Positions 17,135 to 25,393 of a stretch of DNA of 48,356 bases are shown here, piece by piece. This stretch comes from Alysiella filiformis (GTDB taxonomy: Bacteria > Pseudomonadota > Gammaproteobacteria > Burkholderiales > Neisseriaceae). The translations under genes were made by a program, and so were the position numbers. Within the stretch, counting starts at the first letter, position 1. Every line of letters starts with the position of its first letter. Location of the stretch: positions 1 through 48,356 of the forward strand of contig NZ_CP059564.1 in assembly GCF_014054525.1 (NCBI RefSeq). The letters are read 5' to 3'. The notes below the pieces were generated by a model. The model worked only from the letters and a program-made list of their open reading frames with translations, had not been told where the DNA came from and did no database searches.

Positions 17135-17165
17135 CAACGCCCAATTTGTGCAAAACTGGGCGTTG
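17135..17165 (-). terminator. Terminator after the YdcH-type gene
   Basis: CAACGCCCA and TGGGCGTTG form a nine-base stem. On the minus strand the stem is followed by a run of Ts. Confidence 0.8.
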
Positions 17166-17181
17166 TGGGCAAAGTTAAAAC

Positions 17182-17412
17182 TTATTTGCCTTCTGCATCG
17201 GCTTTTTTCAAGATTTCGTACAATTCATCTTTCAAAGCCAATTTTTTGTGTTTCAAAACGGCAATTTCTTGCTCGGCAGAAGATTCGGTAACAGGATTGT
17301 TTTCCAAGCCTGTGATTTTGTCGTCCAATTCATTGTGTTCGTTGAACAAACGGGTGAAATGGGCATCGTTGTTTTTCAAACGGCTAATCAAATCGCGATA
17401 TTCTGGAAACAT
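17182..17412 (-). CDS. YdcH family protein (DUF465)
   Basis: A 76-residue, mostly helical protein beginning MFPEYRDLISRLKNNDAHF, the hallmark of the YdcH/DUF465 family. Its second half is a heptad-rich coiled coil (EIAVLKHKKLALKDELYEIL). The function of the family is not established. The frame opens upstream at 17526 but the ATG at 17412 gives the family N-terminus. It is a single-gene unit with its own terminator. Confidence 0.9.
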   Translation of the reverse strand: MFPEYRDLISRLKNNDAHFTRLFNEHNELDDKITGLENNPVTESSAEQEIAVLKHKKLALKDELYEILKKADAEGK

Positions 17413-17557
17413 AGTGTAATCCTTTGTTGTAAGATTAAAAAAAGGGGAAAACCGCTTTATTTCAAATGTTTTTGCGTGTTTGGGAATGCACTTATTGTAG
17501 CGAAAATTCGCCCTTTTGAACAGCACAATTTGCGGTGTCTTGCGCGTTTTTTTAAAA

Positions 17558-17572
17558 TGTTATACCATAACA
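17558..17572 (+). promoter_or_regulatory. Zur box upstream of rpmE2-rpmJ
   Basis: TGTTATACCATAACA is a perfect palindrome around a three-base centre. It fits the meningococcal Zur consensus TGTTATDNHATAACA at every position. It lies 30 bases before the rpmE2 ATG. The zinc-free ribosomal paralogues downstream are classical Zur targets. Confidence 0.85.
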
Positions 17573-17601
17573 CTTTACCTTGATACAAAATTGGAATAAA
17601 C

Positions 17602-17868
17602 ATGAAAGCCAACATTCACCCCGAAAATTACCGCACCGTTTTGTTTTACGACAGCAGCGCAGAAACTGGCTGGTTGATTCGCTCGTGCGCCCCCACCAAC
17701 CAAACGCGCCAATGGCAAGACGGCAAAGAATACCCCGTGTTTTATGTGGATACTTCATCGGCATCACACCCCGCCTACACGGGCAAACAGCGCGAACACA
17801 GCAAAGAAGGTCGCGCCAGCCAATTCAACCAACGCTATGGCAGCATGATGAATGCCCTGAAAAAATAA
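17602..17868 (+). CDS. rpmE2: Ribosomal protein L31, type B (zinc-independent)
   Basis: An 88-residue L31 of the type B class. It has no CxxC zinc ligands and carries the typical start [19 protein letters not shown] and the [15 protein letters not shown] segment. Under zinc starvation it replaces the zinc-binding L31 and frees zinc. A Zur box sits just upstream, and the type B L36 gene follows after 26 bases, so the two form a Zur-controlled operon. Confidence 0.95.
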   Translation: MKANIHPENYRTVLFYDSSAETGWLIRSCAPTNQTRQWQDGKEYPVFYVDTSSASHPAYTGKQREHSKEGRASQFNQRYGSMMNALKK

Positions 17869-17894
17869 GCCAAGTCTATTTAAGGAGAAATAAT

Positions 17895-18020
17895 ATGCAA
17901 GTTTTGTCATCTTTAAAAGCCGCCAAACAACGCCACCGCGATTGCCAAATTGTGCGCCGCAAAGGTAAAGTTTATGTGATTTGCAAATCCAATCCGCGTT
18001 TTAAAGCGCGTCAGCGTTGA
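17895..18020 (+). CDS. rpmJ: Ribosomal protein L36, type B (YkgO-like)
   Basis: A 41-residue L36 paralogue ([20 protein letters not shown]). It matches the longer, zinc-independent YkgO form: the CxxC..C..H zinc-ribbon pattern of the ordinary L36 is incomplete, leaving only two cysteines (RDCQIV, VICKSN). AAGGAG precedes the ATG. It is co-transcribed with rpmE2 under the same Zur box. A DUS and a nested repeat element follow. Confidence 0.93.
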   Translation: MQVLSSLKAAKQRHRDCQIVRRKGKVYVICKSNPRFKARQR

Positions 18021-18034
18021 TTTTCAGGCAGCCT

Positions 18035-18360
18035 GAAACTTTTGCAAAAATCGGTTCGTAGGGGCAGATTTCATATCTGCCCTTTTTTCAATTTATTGAT
18101 AACGCGATTTCGGGATAAAAGTGATTGATAAATTTAAGTCACTTTGCCCCCTCTCCCTGTGGGAGAGGGCTGGGGAGAGGGTATGCTGCTCAACAAGCCC
18201 TCTCTCAAACGCTTTCCCATAGGGAGAGAGGGCAGGTTTGTTGGCAAATTGACAGTGATTTATCCCGAATTCACGTTATTGATAAAAATAAAAATTTCTG
18301 CAATTCTAAACAGGGCAGATATGAAATCTGCCCCTACAAACCGAGTTTTGCAAAAGTTTC
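18035..18360. repeat. Nested inverted-repeat element, copy 1
   Basis: Outer arms start GAAACTTTTGCAAAA and continue to GTAGGGGCAGATTTC; the opposite arm is their inverted copy with few differences, giving about 46 bases of terminal inverted repeat. The ends resemble GAGACCTTTGCAAAA of neisserial IS5-group elements. A second element is inserted in it at 18102-18275. No coding sequence is present. The related copy at 23081 lacks the insertion. Confidence 0.85.
18102..18275. repeat. Inner inserted element, copy 1
   Basis: Inverted ends ACGCGATTTCGGGATAAA and TTTATCCCGAATTCACGT enclose GC-rich palindromes (CCCTCTCCCTGTGGGAGAGGG). TTATTGATA is found on both sides and once in the uninterrupted copy at 23 kb, as expected for a target-site duplication; the exact boundary is ambiguous. 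Confidence 0.75.
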
Positions 18361-18373
18361 AGGCTGTCTGCAA

Positions 18374-18487
18374 CCTGTCCCCTCCCCTGCTGGCGGGGGA
18401 GGGTTAGGGTGGGGGTGGCGCTTTGCGTTTCTAACCCCAGCCCTCCCCCTTACATAGGGGGAGGGGGCAGGCTTGTGGCAATATCAA
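18374..18487. repeat. GC-rich palindromic repeat block
   Basis: CCTGTCCCCTCCCC at one end pairs with GGGGAGGGGGCAGG at the other. The same block, almost identical, forms the core of the element at 44993-45157. A DUS follows at 18493. Confidence 0.7.
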
Positions 18488-18510
18488 ATGTCAGGCAGCC
18501 TGAAAACGCC

Positions 18511-18543
18511 AAAAGCCACAGTTGATTTTGACTGTGGCTTTAT
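18511..18543 (-). terminator. Terminator after the MarR-type gene
   Basis: AAAGCCACAGT and ACTGTGGCTTT form an 11-base stem with an eight-base loop. T-runs flank the stem on both strands. Confidence 0.85.
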
Positions 18544-18563
18544 TTTATTGGTTTTGTTGGGGC

Positions 18564-19004
18564 TTAATGATGTTTGCGTGATGCGATTTCGGTCAATTCG
18601 TTCAACAGGCTCTTCAATTCTTCCAATTTGGCGGTGGTAAATTCGTTTTCCAAGGCGGTAAAACCTTCGTTCACGCGCTGTAAGGTTTTGCTGTACAGTT
18701 TCGCGCCTTCGCTGGTTAATTTGACAAAAACGCGGCGTTGGTCGCTGGCGGGTTTGAGGCGCATCACATAACCTGCGCGTTCCAAACGATTCAAAATGCC
18801 CGTTAAGCTGGGGCGCAAAATGCTGGTCTGCTCCGACAAATCTTGAAAATCCAAAGTGGTGTTGTCAGACAGAGCGCGAATGATGCGCCATTGCTGTTCG
18901 GTAATGCCTGCTTCATTTAAAGCAGGACGCAAATACGCCATAACGGCATCGCGTGCTTGCACCAAGGCAACATTCAGGGACAGGTGCTGCTCATTGTCAC
19001 TCAT
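18564..19004 (-). CDS. MarR family regulator, FarR/HpaR-like
   Basis: A 146-residue winged-helix regulator. The segments LVQARDAVMAYLRPALNEAG, TEQQWRIIRALSDN, TLDFQDLSEQTSILRPSLTG and LKPASDQRRVFVKLTSEG closely parallel gonococcal/meningococcal FarR, which controls fatty-acid efflux and the adhesin nadA. Orthology is likely but not proven here. The ATG at 19004 is preceded by GAGAG; the frame extends a further nine codons upstream. A good promoter, a leader hairpin and a 22-base poly(A) tract lie upstream, suggesting layered control. Confidence 0.88.
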   Translation of the reverse strand: MSDNEQHLSLNVALVQARDAVMAYLRPALNEAGITEQQWRIIRALSDNTTLDFQDLSEQTSILRPSLTGILNRLERAGYVMRLKPASDQRRVFVKLTSEGAKLYSKTLQRVNEGFTALENEFTTAKLEELKSLLNELTEIASRKHH

Positions 19005-19040
19005 TTTTTCTCTCAATTCAAATAATGGCAATATCCAAAT

Positions 19041-19077
19041 AAAAAGCGTGGTTTACAATATCAAAAAACGCTTTTTT
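19041..19077 (-). promoter_or_regulatory. Leader hairpin upstream of the MarR-type gene
   Basis: AAAAAGCGT and ACGCTTTTTT are inverted repeats. On the minus strand the stem ends in a T-rich run, so it resembles an intrinsic terminator placed between promoter and start codon. It could be an attenuator or an operator palindrome. Confidence 0.45.
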
Positions 19078-19124
19078 CAGGATACTGCCATCGTGATAAA
19101 ACATCTTTAAATATTTGTTCTACC

Positions 19125-19153
19125 ATTGTAATTATTTTCGTCTGTTTTGTCAG
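19125..19153 (-). promoter_or_regulatory. Promoter of the MarR-type gene
   Basis: On the minus strand CTGACA (-35) and TACAAT (-10) are separated by exactly 17 bases. The predicted start point leaves a leader of about 110 bases before the ATG. Confidence 0.65.
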
Positions 19154-19241
19154 CTCTTTTTTACTAAAATTATAAGCCTAATCAAATCGTTAAAACATGA
19201 AACAAATGAGTCAAATATGTTAAGCCAGCAAAAATAGACGC

Positions 19242-19263
19242 AAAAAAAAAAAAAAAAAAAAAA
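19242..19263. repeat. Poly(A) tract of 22 bases
   Basis: An unbroken run of 22 adenines lies about 90 bases upstream of the -35 box of the MarR-type gene and 120 bases past the end of the FAD protein gene. Runs of this length slip during replication. Confidence 0.95.
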
Positions 19264-19383
19264 TGAAAATCAATAACTTACAAAAAAATCGCTTTTTTCC
19301 AACCATTTCTTTAAATTGGCATTAAATCAGTTATTAACAATACAACTGATGAACAAACAAGAACAAGACAATGGTAGGGATAC

Positions 19384-21042
19384 TCAAAATGGCATTTTCA
19401 GCAATTTTTGTGCGGCTTGCACGCCCCAATACACGGCTTCTTCAAACACGGAATAGCCGCTTAAATCGCTGTGGGCAAACAGCAAACGTGAGCTGTGCGC
19501 CCTTAATTGGTGCAGGCTGCTTTGGCTTAAATAGCCCACTTTTGGCACTGCCATGGCGTGTCCGCGTACGGTCAATTCGGCGTGTTGCACATGGCGGGGG
19601 AAATGTTTGCCGTAAACGGTCAGCAAATCGTGCATGGCATGATGCAGCAGGGTTGCATCGCTGGCTTGCAACAGCCATTTTCGCACATTTTGCGGTGTGT
19701 CGTGATTGAGCGCGGTGTAAGTGGTGAAAATGGTTTGTTCGGGTTTTGCCACGCGCAGGCTTTGGTGGGTGGCAAGCACATAACCCAAATGGCTTGAACC
19801 GTGTACCACATTGTCCCACGCCAATTCGCTGTGTGGCAGCTCGGGCGGAAAGGCATTTAACACAAAATTGCCAATGAGCCACGGTGCGCTTTCAGGCAGC
19901 CTGAAACCGTCTCCCGCATAGTTTTTCATGTTTTCAACGATGTGTTGCGCCACAAACAGGGGCGTGGCGACAATGACGTTTTGGGCGCGAATGCGGGCGG
20001 TGGTTTGGCTGGTGTGATGATAGACGGTCATGTCCACAAAATCGTTGTGTTCTTTGATGTGCAATGCGCTGGCTGCCCAGCTTTCAGGCTGCCTGAAATG
20101 CAAATGGGACGATGGGGGCAAATCTTGTTTTTCTTGCAAACCCATGTGTTGGCGCATTTTTTCTGCCAAATGATTGAGTCCGTCAGACCATGTGAGTACG
20201 GCGGCTTGGTCGTTGCCACGCGCGGCAAAATAGTGCAATCCTGCATAGGCGGATACTTGCGCTATGCCCTGCCCATAATCATCGCGGCAACAATAATCCA
20301 AATACCACAATAAATCGGGCGATGTGTAATTTTCTTGCGCCAACCATTGCGCGAAAGTTTGCGTGTCGCATTTGCGCCAAGTGTCGTCTTGCGAACTTTC
20401 GGCAATGGGAATGGCGAAGTGTTTTTTGCCGTCTGTGCCGTGGCTGTGTTTGATTTGGGCGATGAATTGGGCGAATCGTTGGCTGTCGGCATCGTGTGGC
20501 ATTAAGCCGTATTGCCATTTGCCTTGATAAAACAGGCGTTCATCGGGGGCGTGTACCAAATCCATGTCATCGTACACCGCCCTGCCCTGCGCGTTATGGC
20601 GCAAAATGCCCAAATCTGCCAACAATTCGCGCACAAACACGCTTTCGGCAGAAGGTTGGGGCAAATAATGTGCGCCCGTGGGCGCGTTCAGGCTGCCTGA
20701 AAAGGTGTAGGCGGCGGCATTGCCATTGCGTTCCACGCCTTCCAAAATCAAAAAATCGCGCTTGCCCGAACGGTGCAAATACCACGCTGCCGACAAAGCC
20801 GCCGCCCCACTGCCCACAATCACCGTATCGCAAACAAAATCGCGTTGCGGCACCATGTGGGCAAAAGCACGGTCGCGCAACTGGTGCGCCAAAGGCAAAC
20901 CCACACGTTGCACACGCACACTCATAGGCGGATAAAAATGGTGAGACAAAATCGCAGATGTGGCAGCAGCCGCCCCCAAAACGGCAGCACTGCCCAAAAA
21001 TTGTCGGCGCGTGGGCATGGGCGTTGAATCCAAAAACACCAT
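19384..21042 (-). CDS. Tat-exported FAD-dependent oxidoreductase (flavin amine oxidase-like)
   Basis: About 552 residues. A twin-arginine signal (PTRRQFLGSAAVLGAAAA) is followed by a mature protein with a dinucleotide-binding fold (DTVIVGSGAAALSAAWYL, then an acidic strand end LILEG). The C-terminal part (LLFAHSDLSGYSVFEEAVYW) matches the FAD-closing motif of flavin amine oxidases. It probably acts in the periplasm on an unknown amine-type substrate. The ATG at 21042 is chosen; 21018 (544 aa) is equally possible and neither has a ribosome site. Three complete DUS are read in frame (SGSLN, FRQPE, FRLPE). Confidence 0.8.
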   Translation of the reverse strand: MVFLDSTPMPTRRQFLGSAAVLGAAAATSAILSHHFYPPMSVRVQRVGLPLAHQLRDRAFAHMVPQRDFVCDTVIVGSGAAALSAAWYLHRSGKRDFLILEGVERNGNAAAYTFSGSLNAPTGAHYLPQPSAESVFVRELLADLGILRHNAQGRAVYDDMDLVHAPDERLFYQGKWQYGLMPHDADSQRFAQFIAQIKHSHGTDGKKHFAIPIAESSQDDTWRKCDTQTFAQWLAQENYTSPDLLWYLDYCCRDDYGQGIAQVSAYAGLHYFAARGNDQAAVLTWSDGLNHLAEKMRQHMGLQEKQDLPPSSHLHFRQPESWAASALHIKEHNDFVDMTVYHHTSQTTARIRAQNVIVATPLFVAQHIVENMKNYAGDGFRLPESAPWLIGNFVLNAFPPELPHSELAWDNVVHGSSHLGYVLATHQSLRVAKPEQTIFTTYTALNHDTPQNVRKWLLQASDATLLHHAMHDLLTVYGKHFPRHVQHAELTVRGHAMAVPKVGYLSQSSLHQLRAHSSRLLFAHSDLSGYSVFEEAVYWGVQAAQKLLKMPF

Positions 21043-21212
21043 TATACGGCACGATAAACTTTCAGGCAGCCTGCCTGCAAGGGCAACACCCCCATTTTGC
21101 GCCAAAATGCCACCCTTTTGCGCCCAAATCATCTGGCTTTTTGGCAAAATCGCGCATACAATTCGTTTACAAAATATAACAGTCCACAACAATTTGCCCA
21201 ATGGAGTTGGGC

Positions 21213-21218
21213 TATAAT
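21213..21218 (+). promoter_or_regulatory. -10 box for the NlpC/P60 gene
   Basis: A perfect TATAAT lies 31 bases before the ATG at 21249. A TTGCCC is too close to serve as a regular -35 box. Confidence 0.4.
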
Positions 21219-21248
21219 TCCGAATATTTTTTCCCAAAAAATTTTAAA

Positions 21249-21926
21249 ATGAACAAATTTAAAAACCTAAACAGCACCTTACGCATTGCTTTATGCCTGA
21301 TGCTTTTGGGCAGCGCAACCCAAGTTGCCGCCGAACCAGACGACCCACTCAATCAACTTTTGCGCCAGCGACAGCAACAAAGCAGCCCCGCCCCACAACG
21401 CGATGAAGAAGGCTTAAACCGACTCATTCAAAACAGCGCAAACACCAATGCAAGCAGCAGCCGTTTCAACATTGCTGCCCCCAGCAACACCGCCACATTC
21501 AGCAGCCCACCTGCCAACAGCAAAAGCGATGCCGACAACCTGATTTCCAACGCCATGGGCTTTATTGGCGTGGCATACCGTTTTGGCGGCACCACCCCAC
21601 GCGGCTTTGATTGCAGTGGTTTCATGCAATATGTGTTTCAAAAAGCGTTTGCGGTAAACCTGCCGCGCACCGCCGCCCAACAAGCCACCGCAGGCGTACA
21701 AGTCAGCCGCGCCAATTTACAGGCTGGCGACATGGTGTTTTTCCGCACATCGGGCAAACGCATTTCACACGTTGGCATGTATGTGGGCAACGGTCGTTTC
21801 ATTCACGCGCCACGCACGGGCAAACGCATTGAAATCACCAACCTCAACAACAAATATTGGAGCGCGCGCTACGCAACCGCCCGCCGCGTTAAACGCAATA
21901 ACGCACAAAATTTCATTCGCAACTGA
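21249..21926 (+). CDS. NlpC/P60 family cell-wall hydrolase
   Basis: A 225-residue exported protein. The signal peptide (IALCLMLLGSATQVAA) is followed by a Gln/Ser-rich linker and a C-terminal NlpC/P60 domain. The catalytic cysteine is in RGFDCSGFMQYVFQ, the histidine in ISHVGMYVGNGRF and the third polar residue around FIHAPRTGK. Such D,L-endopeptidases cut peptidoglycan stem peptides. The ATG at 21249 is the start that gives a proper signal peptide. It is divergent from the FAD protein gene. Confidence 0.92.
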   Translation: MNKFKNLNSTLRIALCLMLLGSATQVAAEPDDPLNQLLRQRQQQSSPAPQRDEEGLNRLIQNSANTNASSSRFNIAAPSNTATFSSPPANSKSDADNLISNAMGFIGVAYRFGGTTPRGFDCSGFMQYVFQKAFAVNLPRTAAQQATAGVQVSRANLQAGDMVFFRTSGKRISHVGMYVGNGRFIHAPRTGKRIEITNLNNKYWSARYATARRVKRNNAQNFIRN

Positions 21927-21938
21927 TGGATTGAAATC

Positions 21939-22151
21939 ATGGCAATGCCCCAAATACCCAAATGGCACGGCGACAATGGCGAAATCATCGCCTGTACCGA
22001 AAAAATCAAAGTCATGACCCAAAACATGACCGAATTGCACCAAATCGCCCAAGACGCATTGGAAGATGCCCTACTCATGGGTTGCAATGAACAGCAAGTC
22101 CGACAATATCTGTTGGATTTGGTCGCCCATTTGGAAAACCCCTATCGTTGA
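21939..22151 (+). CDS. Small hypothetical protein
   Basis: A 70-residue, mainly helical protein (MAMPQIPKWHGDNGEIIACT). The family is not recognised. It starts 12 bases after the NlpC/P60 gene and ends shortly before a DUS and the exonuclease gene, so it may be part of one transcript. The coding character (Ala, Glu, Leu, Gln rich with regular third-position use) supports a real gene. Confidence 0.65.
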   Translation: MAMPQIPKWHGDNGEIIACTEKIKVMTQNMTELHQIAQDALEDALLMGCNEQQVRQYLLDLVAHLENPYR

Positions 22152-22212
22152 ACACACAGGCAGCCGAAATCGCATTTCAGGCTGCCTGAATCTCATTTTC
22201 AAAGGAAAAACC

Positions 22213-23064
22213 ATGCAAAATCATCAACACAAGCGACAAATTTTCCTTGACACCGAAACCACAGGCTTTGAACACAGCGCAGCCGAAAACCCCGACCGCA
22301 TGGTGGAATTTGCAGGCGTGGAAATGGTCAATCGCCAATACACGGGCAACAATTTGCATTTGTACATCAATCCCCAACGCGATGTTCCCGAAGATGCCGC
22401 CAAAGTACACGGCTTAACGCTGGACAAATTGTTGGACAAACCCACCTTTGCCGAAGTCGCCCAACACATTTTTGATTACATTCAAGGTGCCGAGCTGATT
22501 ATCCACAACGCCAAATTTGACGTGGGCTTTCTCAATGCCGAATTTGCGCGAGTCGGCTTGCCGCGCGTAGAAACCATTTGCGAAGTGGTGGACACGCTGG
22601 AAATGGCACGCCAACGCTATGCAGGACAAAAAAACAATCTGGACGCATTGTGCAACCGCTTGGGCGTGGACAGGAGCAAACGCATTTTCCACGGCGCACT
22701 CATAGACTGCGAACTGCTGGGCGAAGTTTACCTTGCCATGACGCGCACCCAATACAGCTTGGTTGATGATTTAGAAGAAGAAAACCCAAGCGACCACACC
22801 ACCGCCACATCAGAAATCGCATTCAGCCAGCCTGAACCCCGCCCCGAATACCTGAAAATCATCAATGCCGATGAAGAAGAAAACAGCTTACATCACCAAT
22901 ATTTATCAGGTTTAGACAAATCATCAGGCGGCAAATGCGTGTATCGCCAGTTCAGCGAATACGCCCTTGCCGACAACGAAATCATCGCCACCGAACCGCC
23001 TCCGCCCGAACCCGATGATGACGATGATGAAGACGAATATTTGGACGAATTTGCCGCCAATTAA
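22213..23064 (+). CDS. dnaQ: DNA polymerase III epsilon-type proofreading exonuclease
   Basis: A 283-residue DEDDh exonuclease. The residues are visible in FLDTETTGFE (first Asp and Glu), LIIHNAKFDVGFLN (second Asp) and HGALIDCELLGEVYL (His and last Asp). The domain fills residues 10-180 and matches DnaQ. The C-terminal 100 residues are longer than in E. coli and end in a strongly acidic tail (PPPPEPDDDDDEDEYLDEF). AAAGGA lies before the ATG at 22213. In the replisome it proofreads for the alpha subunit. Confidence 0.92.
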   Translation: MQNHQHKRQIFLDTETTGFEHSAAENPDRMVEFAGVEMVNRQYTGNNLHLYINPQRDVPEDAAKVHGLTLDKLLDKPTFAEVAQHIFDYIQGAELIIHNAKFDVGFLNAEFARVGLPRVETICEVVDTLEMARQRYAGQKNNLDALCNRLGVDRSKRIFHGALIDCELLGEVYLAMTRTQYSLVDDLEEENPSDHTTATSEIAFSQPEPRPEYLKIINADEEENSLHHQYLSGLDKSSGGKCVYRQFSEYALADNEIIATEPPPPEPDDDDDEDEYLDEFAAN

Positions 23065-23080
23065 ACTTTTCAGGCAGCCT

Positions 23081-23232
23081 GAAACCTTTGCAAAACCTAC
23101 TTTTAAACTGACGTAGGGGCGGATTTCATATCCGCCCTTTTTTCAATTTATTGATAAAAATGAAAATTTCTGCGAACCTAAACGGGGCAGATATAAAATC
23201 TGCCCCTACAAATCGAGTTTTGCAAAGGTTTC
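23081..23232. repeat. Inverted-repeat element, uninterrupted copy
   Basis: The same outer ends as at 18035 (GAAACCTTTGCAAAA and its inverse; GTAGGGGCGGATTTC at 23113) but only 152 bases long. The central sequence CAATTTATTGATAAAAAT is continuous, showing the site before insertion of the inner element. Confidence 0.85.
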
Positions 23233-23245
23233 AGCCTGAAAACAA

Positions 23246-23282
23246 AAAAACCATTTAACCCCAAAGGATTAAATGGTTTTTG
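23246..23282 (-). terminator. Terminator of the rpsP-rimM-trmD-rplS operon
   Basis: AAAACCATTTAA pairs with TTAAATGGTTTT around a ten-base loop; T-runs flank it on both strands, so it may also terminate dnaQ. Confidence 0.88.
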
Positions 23283-23295
23283 CTTATGCGAAAAA

Positions 23296-23664
23296 TTAAG
23301 CTTGTTTACGCGCAGGCAATTTTTCTTTAATGCGCGCTGCTTTACCCGTCAAGCCACGCAAGTAGTACAATTTCGCACGGCGTACATCACCACGGCGTTT
23401 CACTTCAATTTTTTCTACGCGAGGCGAATACAATGGGAAAGTACGCTCAACGCCTTCGCCATTGGAAATTTTGCGCACGATGAAGTTGCTGTTCAAACCG
23501 CGATTTTTGCGTGAAATCACAACGCCTTCATAGGCTTGCAAACGGGTACGGTTGCCCTCTACCACACGCGCATACACCACCACGGTGTCGCCAGGGGCAA
23601 ACTCGGGAATGTCTTTGTTCAAACGAGCGATTTCTTCTTGCTCTAAAATATCAATCAAATTCAT
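23296..23664 (-). CDS. rplS: Ribosomal protein L19
   Basis: A 122-residue L19 ([20 protein letters not shown]), with the conserved [32 protein letters not shown] and [20 protein letters not shown] segments. It sits at the 30S-50S interface. It is last in the classical rpsP-rimM-trmD-rplS operon, 28 bases after trmD. Confidence 0.97.
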   Translation of the reverse strand: MNLIDILEQEEIARLNKDIPEFAPGDTVVVYARVVEGNRTRLQAYEGVVISRKNRGLNSNFIVRKISNGEGVERTFPLYSPRVEKIEVKRRGDVRRAKLYYLRGLTGKAARIKEKLPARKQA

Positions 23665-23691
23665 GTGAAAAGTTCCTTAATATAATATGGA

Positions 23692-24441
23692 TTATTCAGT
23701 GCTTTCGCTTTGAATTTTTTGCAAAAGTTGAATTTCCTGTGGGAGTAAAACGCGCTTTGCCAATAAATCGGGTCGGCGCAAGAAAGTACGGCGCAGCGAT
23801 TGTTCCAACCGCCAAGCCGCAATCAAAGCATGATTGCCCGAAGTCAAAACCTCTGGCACCGCCATGCCTTGAAAAACTGCTGGGCGCGTGTAATGTGGAT
23901 AATCCAACAAACCATCGGCAAAAGAATCTTGCTCTGCCGAGGCCATTTCGCCCAACACCTTGGGAACAAGGCGCAAAACCGCATCCATCAACATCATGGC
24001 AGGCAACTCGCCACCCGACACCACAAAATCGCCTATGCTGATTTCTTCGTCCACACCGTGTTGCAACACGCGCTCATCTACGCCTTCGTAGCGACCACAC
24101 AACAAAATCAAATTATCCAATTCAGACAATGACTTCACTTTATTGTGTGTGAGCGGTGCGCCTTGTGGACTCAAATAAATCACACGACTGCTGTTCAGGC
24201 TGCCTGAACAATTTTGTTTTGCCAAATCAATGGCTTTAAGCAATGGCTCTGCCATCATCACCATGCCCACACCGCCACCAAAAGGGCGGTCGTCAATGTA
24301 GCCCAATTTATTATCGGCAAACTGACGTGGGTTGATGGCGGCAAATTGCCAAATGCCCTGCTTGTGCGCCCGACCTGTTACGCCATATTCGGTAATGCTT
24401 TGAAACATCTCGGGAAAAAGCGTAATGGCTTGAATTTTCAT
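23692..24441 (-). CDS. trmD: tRNA (guanine-N1)-methyltransferase
   Basis: A 249-residue SPOUT methyltransferase that forms m1G37 in tRNA. It shows [59 protein letters not shown] and [18 protein letters not shown], which include the trefoil knot that binds S-adenosylmethionine. Its ATG overlaps the rimM stop as TGATG, so translation is probably coupled. A complete DUS (24194-24208) is read in frame as CSGSLN in a loop where other TrmD proteins vary in length. Confidence 0.97.
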   Translation of the reverse strand: MKIQAITLFPEMFQSITEYGVTGRAHKQGIWQFAAINPRQFADNKLGYIDDRPFGGGVGMVMMAEPLLKAIDLAKQNCSGSLNSSRVIYLSPQGAPLTHNKVKSLSELDNLILLCGRYEGVDERVLQHGVDEEISIGDFVVSGGELPAMMLMDAVLRLVPKVLGEMASAEQDSFADGLLDYPHYTRPAVFQGMAVPEVLTSGNHALIAAWRLEQSLRRTFLRRPDLLAKRVLLPQEIQLLQKIQSESTE

Positions 24442-24950
24442 CAGTAATCCAAGCCCCAATCGGCAATGATGATTTTTTGCGCTTTCTGCACTTCGTCAAT
24501 GTATTGTGAAACAAAGGGAATCAGCTTTTCGCCGTGTTCGCCACGCACCACCAACACATCGTGTGCGCCTGTTTCCATCAATTTGACCACTTCGCCCAAG
24601 GCGATTTGTTCGCGGTTGATGACGTTCATGCCAACCAAGTCTGCCCAATAGTATTCGTCTTCCTCGGTTTCGGCAAATGATTCGCGTGGAATTTCAATGG
24701 TGTAGCCACGCAACAAGGCGGCAACATCACGGTCGTTCACATGGCTGAATTTGACTTGCAGCTCATCGCCTGCGGCTTTGCCTGCCTCAATTTCCACCAT
24801 TTGCACGTCTTTGCCTTTGCTCAAACGCCATTGTGGGTAATCCAACAGGCTATCGGTGTATTCGGTGCTGGGCTGGACTTTCAGCCAGCCTTTTACGCCA
24901 AATGCGCCTTTGATGTAGCCCATTGCCACCCAGTTTTCTGTGTTGCTCAT
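24441..24950 (-). CDS. rimM: Ribosome maturation factor RimM
   Basis: A 169-residue RimM needed for maturation of the 30S head. The N-terminal domain starts [20 protein letters not shown] and the PRC-barrel part contains [11 protein letters not shown] and [13 protein letters not shown]. It follows rpsP by nine bases and overlaps trmD. Confidence 0.96.
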   Translation of the reverse strand: MSNTENWVAMGYIKGAFGVKGWLKVQPSTEYTDSLLDYPQWRLSKGKDVQMVEIEAGKAAGDELQVKFSHVNDRDVAALLRGYTIEIPRESFAETEEDEYYWADLVGMNVINREQIALGEVVKLMETGAHDVLVVRGEHGEKLIPFVSQYIDEVQKAQKIIIADWGLDY

Positions 24951-24959
24951 TGTGGTTAA

Positions 24960-25208
24960 TTAAGCTGCAACTTTTTGTTCTTTAACCAATTTCGCCACAG
25001 ATTCGCTCAATTGTGCGCCTTGACCAATCCAGTGGTTCAAACGGTCGGCGGCAATGCGAACGCGCTCTTGTTTGTCGTTGGCTACGGGGTTGTAAAAGCC
25101 CACGCGCTCAATGAAACGACCATCGCGGCGGCTGCGGCTGTCGGTTACGATGATGTTGTAAAAAGGGCGTTTTTTGGAGCCGCCACGGGCTAAACGAATC
25201 ACTACCAT
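24960..25208 (-). CDS. rpsP: Ribosomal protein S16
   Basis: An 82-residue S16 ([20 protein letters not shown]) with the conserved [19 protein letters not shown]. It is the first gene of the operon; the promoter should lie in the 185 bases that separate it from the divergent alr gene, a region that also holds two DUS. Confidence 0.97.
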   Translation of the reverse strand: MVVIRLARGGSKKRPFYNIIVTDSRSRRDGRFIERVGFYNPVANDKQERVRIAADRLNHWIGQGAQLSESVAKLVKEQKVAA

Positions 25209-25393
25209 GTTTAAAATCCTTGAAAAATTAGGTCAATAATCAAACTGTCTATTTTAGTGTGTTTGATGGGGTTTAGGCAAGTGTTATTTGATTTTTTGGG
25301 GCAAATTCTGTTTTCAGGCTGCCTGAAAAGCATTAAAATTGTTCATCTTTCCCCTTTATCTTTTGTTTTCAGGCTGCCTGAAAGGAAATCATC

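Noticed and set aside
20496-21027. Long plus-strand frames opposite the FAD protein gene, and similar antisense frames opposite pcnB, dnaN and fadL
   Set aside because: They mirror GC-biased codons of well-supported genes and lack ribosome sites and recognisable domains.
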